DNA of 60,230 bases from Rhodospirillaceae bacterium (GTDB taxonomy: Bacteria; Pseudomonadota; Alphaproteobacteria; Rhodospirillales; JABHCV01), in the NCBI GenBank assembly GCA_018671895.1, contig JABHGV010000034.1:1-60230 (forward strand). The letters run 5' to 3'. The notes beneath the pieces were generated by a model. The model was given only the letters and a program-made list of their open reading frames with translations. It ran no database searches and had not been told where the DNA came from. Position numbers and translations under genes: made by a program. This document shows, one piece after another, positions 53,429 to 60,230 of the stretch (its first letter is position 1; every line of letters begins with the position of its first letter).

Positions 53429-54562
53429 TTAAGTCTTCTTTCCGTCGTCGCGTTGGTAGGTTTCGTACAGGTCACGGCCGACAAGCTCAAGGCCGGATCG
53501 CACATATGCCGGGGCTTTACCAAGTTTTTCAACACCAAACGCTGCCGCGGATGGAATGCCATCGCCACCAATCAACATCGGTGCGTGATACCAGGCCAGA
53601 TGATCGACGAGGTCAGCGTGCAAAAATTCTCCGGCCAATTTGCCGCCGCCTTCGATCAAAACACGGGTCAGGCCACGCTCGCCGATGGCTTGGGCGATGG
53701 CTTCCGGGCGCGGACGACCGGCACTCGAAGCCTCGACACGAACAATATGAACATTCTTTTTTATCAATGCATTGGCAGTGTTTTCATCGGCATCGGTTGA
53801 GCACACAATCCATGTCGGAACCTTCCCCGCCGTCTCGACCAAAGTGCTGGACAATGGCAATCTGAGCGAAGAGTCCGCAACAATGCGAACCGGTGAGTAC
53901 GCATCCATTCCGCCAAGCCGGCAGGTCAGGCTTGGGTTGTCTGACAGGGCCGTGCCGATGCCGACCATGATTGCATCATGACGGGCGCGGAGCATATGCG
54001 CCGTCAACCGGGACTCTTCGCCAGTAATCCATTGGCTGTCGCCACTGCGGGTGGCAATACGGCCATCCAGACTGGTCGCTGCCTTCAAGGTAAAAGACGG
54101 GCGGCCCTTGCCGACACGGGTAATGAAACCAGCATTCAGGGCCAGGGCTTCGTCTTTTAGAACTCCTTCGGTGATCTTGATACCAGCGGCCTTGAGCATT
54201 TTGGCCCCTTTACCCGAGACCCGGGAGTCAGGGTCGGTACATGCGATGACGACACGCGCAACGCGTGAATCAATTAATACCTGAGCACAGGGCGGCGTTT
54301 TGCCCTGGTGGGAACAGGGCTCGAAGGTGACATAGGCGGTTCCGCCCCGAGCCTTGTCGCCAGCCCGTTGCAAAGCAACCGTTTCCCCATGCGGTCGCCC
54401 GCCAACCGCCGTCCATCCTCGCCCGGCCACATGACCATCGGAATCAACGACGACACAACCAACCGACGGATTGGGCGCGGTCATGCCGATACCGCGACGG
54501 GCCAGCGTCAGGGCCGTCCGCATATGGTCGATGTCCGTTTGGTGTTGTTTGTTGCCCGTCAT
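53429..54562 (-). CDS. ribD: Bifunctional riboflavin deaminase/reductase RibD
   Basis: A 377-residue two-domain enzyme for the second and third steps from GTP. Deaminase domain (about 10-150): zinc site GRPHGETVAL and PCSHQGKTPPC. Reductase domain (about 155-365): TLKAATSLDGRIAT and the GGGKLAGEFL motif near 326. The ATG at 54562 is the conserved start; longer upstream frames run into the nrdR gap. Second step of the rib cluster after nrdR. Confidence 0.95.
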   Translation of the reverse strand: MTGNKQHQTDIDHMRTALTLARRGIGMTAPNPSVGCVVVDSDGHVAGRGWTAVGGRPHGETVALQRAGDKARGGTAYVTFEPCSHQGKTPPCAQVLIDSRVARVVIACTDPDSRVSGKGAKMLKAAGIKITEGVLKDEALALNAGFITRVGKGRPSFTLKAATSLDGRIATRSGDSQWITGEESRLTAHMLRARHDAIMVGIGTALSDNPSLTCRLGGMDAYSPVRIVADSSLRLPLSSTLVETAGKVPTWIVCSTDADENTANALIKKNVHIVRVEASSAGRPRPEAIAQAIGERGLTRVLIEGGGKLAGEFLHADLVDHLAWYHAPMLIGGDGIPSAAAFGVEKLGKAPAYVRSGLELVGRDLYETYQRDDGKKT

Positions 54563-54590
54563 TGATGACCTGCCCAGGGCCGAATATCCG

Positions 54591-55055
54591 TTATGCGCCG
54601 TTCTCGTCGCCGCCCAGTTCACCGATAAAGTCTTCAAAGTCGCTGGCCTCGCGGAAGTTCTTGTAAACAGAGGCAAAACGCACGTAAGCAACCATGTCCA
54701 GATCAAGCAGGTTATCCATGATCATCTCGCCGATGACCTTGGTCGGAATCTCGCTCTCACCAAGGGTTTCAAGGCGTCGCTGGATACCGTTTACGATCAA
54801 TTCAATACGATCCTGATCGACAGGACGTTTGCGCAGGGCGATCTTCAGGGAACGCACCACCTTGTCGCGATCAAACGGAACCTTTTCATTGTCCTTCTTG
54901 ACCACCAGCAGCTCGCGCAACTGCACCCGCTCGAACGTTGTGAAGCGCGAACTGCACGACGGGCAATAACGCCGCCTGCGAATGGTTGCGTTATCTTCGG
55001 TCGGCCGGGAGTCCTTGACCTGGGTATCCCCGTTTCCACAAAACGGACAGCGCAT
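54591..55055 (-). CDS. nrdR: Transcriptional repressor NrdR
   Basis: A 154-residue regulator of ribonucleotide reductase genes. N-terminal zinc ribbon [13 protein letters not shown]...YCPSCSSRF (1-40), followed by an ATP-cone domain ([18 protein letters not shown]). Between glyA and ribD, which is the common alphaproteobacterial order. Confidence 0.96.
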   Translation of the reverse strand: MRCPFCGNGDTQVKDSRPTEDNATIRRRRYCPSCSSRFTTFERVQLRELLVVKKDNEKVPFDRDKVVRSLKIALRKRPVDQDRIELIVNGIQRRLETLGESEIPTKVIGEMIMDNLLDLDMVAYVRFASVYKNFREASDFEDFIGELGGDENGA

Positions 55056-55067
55056 GAAAAGTCTCCT

Positions 55068-56369
55068 CTAGATGTCTTGGTAAATTGGGAATTTACGACA
55101 AAGTTCCACGACCTGTTCGGCGGCTGCCGCCTCGGCCGTTGAATTGTCGTCCGGATTTGCGGCAAGACCGTCAAGCACATCGCCGATCAGATTGCCAACG
55201 GTGCGGAATTCATCGACTCCGAAACCGCGCGTCGTCGCCGCAGGCGAGCCCAGCCGTACGCCCGATGTCACCATCGGCTTTTCCGGATCGAACGGAATAC
55301 CGTTCTTGTTGCAAGTCATGCGGGCCCGATCAAGGCTCTGTTCCGCATCACGCCCGGTCAGTCCCTTGGGCCGTAAATCGACCAGCATCAGGTGCGTGTC
55401 GGTGCCGCCCGATACAATATCCAGTCCCCGATCGACCAATGTTTCGGCCAGCACCTTGGCGTTGGTTGCAACATTGGTGATGTAATCTTTGTAATCCGGT
55501 TGTAAGGCCTCGCCGAAAGCGACCGCCTTGGCGGCAATCACATGCATCAACGGTCCGCCCTGAAGCCCCGGAAAAACAGCGGAATTGATCTTCTTGGCGA
55601 TGTCTTCGTTATTGGTCAGCACCATGCCGCCACGCGGTCCGCGCAGGGTCTTGTGCGTGGTCGTGGTGACGACATCGGCAATGCCAATCGGGCTTGGGTG
55701 CGCACCTGTTGCGACCAATCCGGCAAAATGCGCCATATCGACCATGAACAGCGCCCCGACTTCGTCGGCAATGGCCCGGAAACGGTCAAAATCGATGACC
55801 CTGGGGTAAGCCGAACCACCGGCGATGATCAGCTCTGGCTTGTGTTCACGGGCCAGCTTCTCGACTTCATCGAAATCAATCAGTGCGTCTTCCTTGCGCA
55901 CACCGTACTGAACGGCATCGAACCACTTACCCGACTGTGCCGGCGGTGCGCCGTGGGTCAAGTGCCCCCCTGCGGCCAGCGACATCCCCATAATACGGGC
56001 ACCGGGCTTCAGCAGCGCCAGCATCACAGCCCCATTGGCTTGCGCACCGGAATGGGGCTGAACATTGACGAATTCACAGCCAAACAGCTTTTTCGCCCTC
56101 TCGATGGCCAGACTTTCAGCAACATCGACGTATTCACAACCGCCGTAATAGCGACGTCCCGGATAGCCTTCGGCATATTTGTTGGTCATCACCGAGCCTT
56201 GGGCCTGCATGACGGCGCGCGATACGATGTTTTCAGACGCGATCAGTTCGATCTGATCTTGTTCACGACGCAATTCATCGGTGATCGACGCCAACAGTTC
56301 CGGGTCCCGGTCGGCCAGCGACTGGGTAAAGAATTTTTCGTGTGCGGTGGACGGATAATTCCCTGACAT
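55068..56369 (-). CDS. glyA: Serine hydroxymethyltransferase
   Basis: A 433-residue PLP enzyme converting serine to glycine and one-carbon units. The PLP Lys lies in [15 protein letters not shown] near 230; [15 protein letters not shown] and [12 protein letters not shown] are the substrate motifs. The ATG at 56369 (MSGNYPST) was chosen; a longer frame to 56438 overlaps the rpiB end. Stands 12 bases ahead of nrdR. Confidence 0.96.
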   Translation of the reverse strand: MSGNYPSTAHEKFFTQSLADRDPELLASITDELRREQDQIELIASENIVSRAVMQAQGSVMTNKYAEGYPGRRYYGGCEYVDVAESLAIERAKKLFGCEFVNVQPHSGAQANGAVMLALLKPGARIMGMSLAAGGHLTHGAPPAQSGKWFDAVQYGVRKEDALIDFDEVEKLAREHKPELIIAGGSAYPRVIDFDRFRAIADEVGALFMVDMAHFAGLVATGAHPSPIGIADVVTTTTHKTLRGPRGGMVLTNNEDIAKKINSAVFPGLQGGPLMHVIAAKAVAFGEALQPDYKDYITNVATNAKVLAETLVDRGLDIVSGGTDTHLMLVDLRPKGLTGRDAEQSLDRARMTCNKNGIPFDPEKPMVTSGVRLGSPAATTRGFGVDEFRTVGNLIGDVLDGLAANPDDNSTAEAAAAEQVVELCRKFPIYQDI

Positions 56370-56388
56370 ATCAGTAGATTCCTTGATT

Positions 56389-56826
56389 TTAAGGGTTCGA
56401 CAGTTTTTCAACGCGCCGTTCATGACGGCCGCCTTCAAATTCGGTCTCCAGGAACACTTTCAGGCAATCCCTGGCAAGATCGATACCGGTCATACGGCCA
56501 CCGAAAGCGATGACGTTAGCGTTATTATGCTGACGGGACAGTTTCGCCCCAAGGGCATCATGAATAAGGGCGCAGCGGACTTCAGCAATACGGTTTGCGG
56601 CGATGGAAATACCGATACCACTGCCACATACCAGAACCCCGCGCGTCGCCTGACCATCGCGGATGGCATGGCCCAGGGCATAACCGAAATCGGGATAATC
56701 GACAGACTCAGTCCCAGACCCCAGGTCGAGGATCTCAAATCCCAGTTCCTTGATGGTCTCGATCAGGGCCAGTTTAAGGTCATAGCCGCCATGGTCACAG
56801 GCGACTGCAATAGTTTCAGAGGACAT
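56389..56826 (-). CDS. rpiB: Ribose-5-phosphate isomerase B
   Basis: A 145-residue isomerase interconverting ribose 5-phosphate and ribulose 5-phosphate, a precursor of riboflavin's dihydroxybutanone unit. Marks: [10 protein letters not shown] near 8, [14 protein letters not shown] near 66 with the catalytic Cys. First gene of the run rpiB-glyA-nrdR-rib. The 131-base upstream gap has a promoter-like TTGGCA on the minus strand (around 56914). Confidence 0.95.
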   Translation of the reverse strand: MSSETIAVACDHGGYDLKLALIETIKELGFEILDLGSGTESVDYPDFGYALGHAIRDGQATRGVLVCGSGIGISIAANRIAEVRCALIHDALGAKLSRQHNNANVIAFGGRMTGIDLARDCLKVFLETEFEGGRHERRVEKLSNP

Positions 56827-56957
56827 GCTTAATCTTCTTCTTAGAAATCATATAAACGAGGAGTACTCCCAGACTTGACACTAGATACCATATATCGCGA
56901 TGGCATGCCAAGACGCCACAACCTGTCGGGGACTCAAAAACCGGTTTTTTTAAGGGG
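56827..56957. other. Short gap upstream of rpiB
   Basis: Contains a palindrome AAAACCGGTTTT (56937-56948) near the end of the small upstream gene, and a TTGGCA-like element on the minus strand followed by a TA-rich patch, which could be the rpiB promoter. The same palindrome occurs at 12641-12652. Confidence 0.35.
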
Positions 56958-57161
56958 TCAACCGCCGAGTTTCTTGTTGATGACGTAGAAAAGCTTCTGT
57001 GCCGCAACCCGTTTCAGGGTCGCCTCGCCGCGAGCCCTGTCGCCGACCATGGTCACTTCAATGCCGGTAATGGGATCGATGGCGACCACGCGCACCGAAC
57101 GGCTGTTGGTATAATGCAGCTCGTACAGGACTTCTCGTCTTTTGGAATTTCGATTCGCCAT
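56958..57161 (-). CDS. Small conserved protein, unknown
   Basis: A 67-residue basic protein: MANRNSKRREVLYELHY at the start, then a beta-rich middle (RSVRVVAIDPITGIEVTMVGD) and a Lys/Arg-rich helical end (ATLKRVAAQKLFYVINKKL). Single domain, no cysteine. It is divergent from hemB. I recognise it only as a small alphaproteobacterial family without known function. The ATG at 57161 gives a natural start; a longer frame runs into the hemB start. Confidence 0.7.
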   Translation of the reverse strand: MANRNSKRREVLYELHYTNSRSVRVVAIDPITGIEVTMVGDRARGEATLKRVAAQKLFYVINKKLGG

Positions 57162-57234
57162 TTTCCCATTATATGCATTTCGGCTGGATTTGAACGTCAC
57201 AAACGATATGCTGCGCGGACTGGGAACTTCTTGA

Positions 57235-58260
<1,026 letters not shown>

Positions 58261-58273
58261 TCGAAGCTTAAGT

Positions 58274-58762
58274 CTATTCTTCTTTGACCATGTCGAGCAG
58301 ATTGCCGACATCGAGAACGACCAAGAGTTTGTCGTCCAGACGATAAACGCCGCTGGCAAATTCCCGCCACAGAGGATCAAGCGTGCTGGGGCTGTTTTCG
58401 TAGTATTCCTTGGACAGGCCGATAACGTCGCCGACCTTGTCAACCAACAGGGTATAGAGTTCGTTCTGCTGTTCGATGGTGACGCCCATGCTGACGCCGT
58501 CATCATCGCGCTTATCAAGGCCCAGACGCACACGCACATCAACGACGGTGACAATGCGGCCACGCAGATTGATGGAGCCTTTGACTTCGGGCGGTGCCAG
58601 CGGGACCGACGCGATACGGTCGGGAACCAAAATGTCCTGAACCTGCAGGACCGGAATACCGAACATCTGACCCTTGATGTAAAACGTGACGAAACTTTCG
58701 AGATCTTTGCTGGCAATCGCATCGATCTCGTGGTGGTCCGTTGTCGCAAGGGCCTGATTCAT
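58274..58762 (-). CDS. cheW: Chemotaxis scaffold protein CheW
   Basis: A 162-residue single-domain CheW that couples receptors to CheA. Typical stretches: FVTFYIKGQMFGIPVLQVQDIL, SINLRGRIVTVVDVRVRLGL near 84 and LLVDKVGDVIGL near 112. The only chemotaxis gene in the window, so it may be an auxiliary copy. Confidence 0.93.
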   Translation of the reverse strand: MNQALATTDHHEIDAIASKDLESFVTFYIKGQMFGIPVLQVQDILVPDRIASVPLAPPEVKGSINLRGRIVTVVDVRVRLGLDKRDDDGVSMGVTIEQQNELYTLLVDKVGDVIGLSKEYYENSPSTLDPLWREFASGVYRLDDKLLVVLDVGNLLDMVKEE

Positions 58763-58935
58763 GGAACTCTCCGCTTCGGTAAATATCTTAAATCACTGAA
58801 CAAAATCATACACTCAGAGTTCTATATAGTCACGATTTCGGTCAGTACTCAAAAAAAAACATCATTTATGCCCTCTTGAACATCATAATCTGCAAGGTCA
58901 TCATTTGATGATGAGATTCTTCAGGAGGAGATGAC

Positions 58936-59559
58936 ATGCAGAAAACAGCGCATATCCTTGGTTTATTCGTGCTTCTGGGGCTTGCCGCCTGCACGCCGAC
59001 GGTCATTTCTGACGCTGCACAGGCGGCTTTCGAAGACCGCATCACCGAAGATCAGGTCACTGATTTGAAAATTGCCAGCAACCTGTTGGGGCGATTGGCG
59101 AAAAAAGACAAAAACCTGGCACTCGATATCGGCGTCGATGTGTGGGAACAGCGAATGCTGCTGACCGGTACCCTTGATGACGGAGCTACTATCGACACCG
59201 TCGTCGAGATGGCCCGGGCCGATGGCCGCCTGAAGATCATCTACAATGAAATCAGACTGGTATCGACGTCGGAGCGCGCTGCGCGGCGCGAACAATCCGA
59301 AACCAGCGACAGTGGCGCGAAAACCGGCCTCAAACAGACCGTCAGTGACTACTGGATCGAAACCAAAATCAAAGGCCAGTTACTGACAGCCAAGGATGTC
59401 CGCTCGGTCAATTACCGTTGGCGTTCGGTCAAGAACACGGTTTACCTGATTGGACGTGCCCGCTCAGCCGAAGAACTGGACAGTGTGCTGACCTTCATCC
59501 GCGATACGAAAGGCGTCGGCAACGTCAAACACTTCGTCGAGATCAAACCGGTTAGCTAG
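58936..59559 (+). CDS. BON-domain lipoprotein
   Basis: A 207-residue lipoprotein with lipobox GLAAC (Cys19) and two BON-like domains (about 65-115 and 140-200; the second has VNYRWRSVKNTVYLIGRARSAEEL). BON proteins associate with the outer membrane and help keep envelope stability (OsmY/DolP-like). Start ATG has an AGGAGGAG site just ahead. Divergent from cheW, convergent with the TRAP gene. Confidence 0.87.
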   Translation: MQKTAHILGLFVLLGLAACTPTVISDAAQAAFEDRITEDQVTDLKIASNLLGRLAKKDKNLALDIGVDVWEQRMLLTGTLDDGATIDTVVEMARADGRLKIIYNEIRLVSTSERAARREQSETSDSGAKTGLKQTVSDYWIETKIKGQLLTAKDVRSVNYRWRSVKNTVYLIGRARSAEELDSVLTFIRDTKGVGNVKHFVEIKPVS

Positions 59560-59624
59560 ACGGTCCCAATATCTTGATTGCTGTCTCATGCAATCCCGTC
59601 AAGTTGTCCCTCAGGCGGTTGATA

Positions 59625-60230
59625 TCAGTAGGTGACAATTTCGGGACCCATGAACAGTGTCGGCATCCATGTGGATATCCACGGAATGTATGTGACCATA
59701 ATCAGGAAAACGAACATGATGGCGACAAATGGCATTGCCGCCTTGACCACATTCATCACCGACATCTGTGCCACCCCTGCTGTGACAAACAGGTTTAAGC
59801 CTACCGGTGGTGTAATCATGCCGATCTCCATATTAACGACCATGATGACGCCTAAGTGAATGGGGTCGATACCCAACTGCATGGCGATTGGGAAAACCAA
59901 CGGCGCGACGATGACCAGCAATCCTGACGGTTCCATGAACTGGCCACCAATCAACAGGATAATGTTGACGATGACCAGGAACATAATGGGCCCGAAGCCT
60001 GCACTTAACATGGCTTCGGTGATCATCTGCGGAATGCGTTCTTCGGTCAGCACATGCTTCAGGATAAGGGCATTGGCGATGATAAACATCAGCATGATGG
60101 TCAACTTGCCTGCCTCGAACAGCGACTTTTTCGTGTCCGGGTGCCACAGCACGGCCATGACGCGTACCGGCAGGAATCCCTTGCGTTTCCCTTCCTTGCT
60201 AAACGGTCCCATATCGCGATAGACGAAGTT
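59625..60230 (-). CDS. TRAP transporter large permease (DctM-type), partial
   Basis: The C-terminal 200 or so residues of a gene whose 5' part lies beyond the window edge; the frame is open to the last base. Several hydrophobic helices (IMLMFIIANALILKHVL, FLVIVNIILLIGGQFMEPSG, MPFVAIMFVFLIMVTYIPW) and the motif MITPPVGLNLFV are typical of the large TRAP permease that imports organic acids driven by Na+. Substrate cannot be told. Confidence 0.9.
   Translation of the reverse strand, partial: NFVYRDMGPFSKEGKRKGFLPVRVMAVLWHPDTKKSLFEAGKLTIMLMFIIANALILKHVLTEERIPQMITEAMLSAGFGPIMFLVIVNIILLIGGQFMEPSGLLVIVAPLVFPIAMQLGIDPIHLGVIMVVNMEIGMITPPVGLNLFVTAGVAQMSVMNVVKAAMPFVAIMFVFLIMVTYIPWISTWMPTLFMGPEIVTY

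Overview
This window looks like a chromosomal segment of an alphaproteobacterium, most like a free-living, probably marine Rhodospirillales-type organism. The main evidence is gene order. It carries the alphaproteobacterial block ispDF / dusB-ntrB-ntrC-ntrY-ntrX-trkA-dat-hfq-hflX-mazG and the block CBP3-DUF177-rpmF-plsX-fabH-ihfA-merR-tRNA-Pro. It also has a K+-insensitive proton-pumping pyrophosphatase and a riboflavin operon with a RibBX-type protein. By eye the sequence is moderately GC-rich (not computed) and densely coding. Genes often overlap by 1-4 bases.

Layout. 0-6.8 kb: cell-wall and replication genes on the plus strand (lytic transglycosylase, rlpA, a D,D-carboxypeptidase, tmk, holB, metG). 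6.9-9.4 kb: a di-haem cytochrome c with its own terminator, sitting between metG and the tatD/metallo-beta-lactamase pair. 9.6-14.5 kb: an HCCA-isomerase-like protein, mazG, an unknown lipoprotein, a beta-hydroxyacid dehydrogenase, an inositol-phosphatase-like enzyme and a secreted MBL protein with an altered zinc motif. 14.6-26.7 kb: the minus-strand hflX-hfq-HAD-dat-trkA-ntrXYCB-dusB series, which covers RNA regulation, potassium uptake and nitrogen/redox signalling. 26.8-30.6 kb: a CcsA-like membrane protein, ispDF and a small signalling group (receiver with Glu at the phosphorylation site, small basic protein, STAS protein). 30.6-34.0 kb: a tungsten-type aldehyde:ferredoxin oxidoreductase with a MoaD-like protein and a coiled-coil protein, then a solitary MlaF-like ATPase. 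34.1-38.2 kb: a 1363-residue FecR/RTX-like exported protein. 38.5-41.6 kb: an island-like operon encoding the beta and alpha subunits of thiocyanate hydrolase, a DGC zinc-binding protein and a ThDP enzyme. 41.7-49.6 kb: tRNA-Pro, fatty-acid/ribosome genes, bamE and hppA. 49.7-56.8 kb: one long minus-strand run, rpiB-glyA-nrdR-ribD-ribE-ribBX-ribH-nusB-thiL. 57-60.2 kb: a small conserved protein, hemB, cheW, a BON lipoprotein and the 3' part of a TRAP transporter gene.

Most of the window is ordinary core genome. Four places stand out. (1) The dat leader at 17836-18100 carries a perfect 19-nt complement of the dat start region, with further hairpins between the two arms. (2) The scnB-scnA-DGC-ThDP operon lacks the catalytic gamma (scnC) subunit next to the two thiocyanate hydrolase subunits. 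(3) The large FecR/RTX-like protein holds exactly seven blade-like repeats, suggesting a beta-propeller. (4) A receiver protein has Glu in place of its phospho-acceptor Asp and lies next to a STAS protein. No CRISPR array, transposase, integrase or prophage gene was seen.
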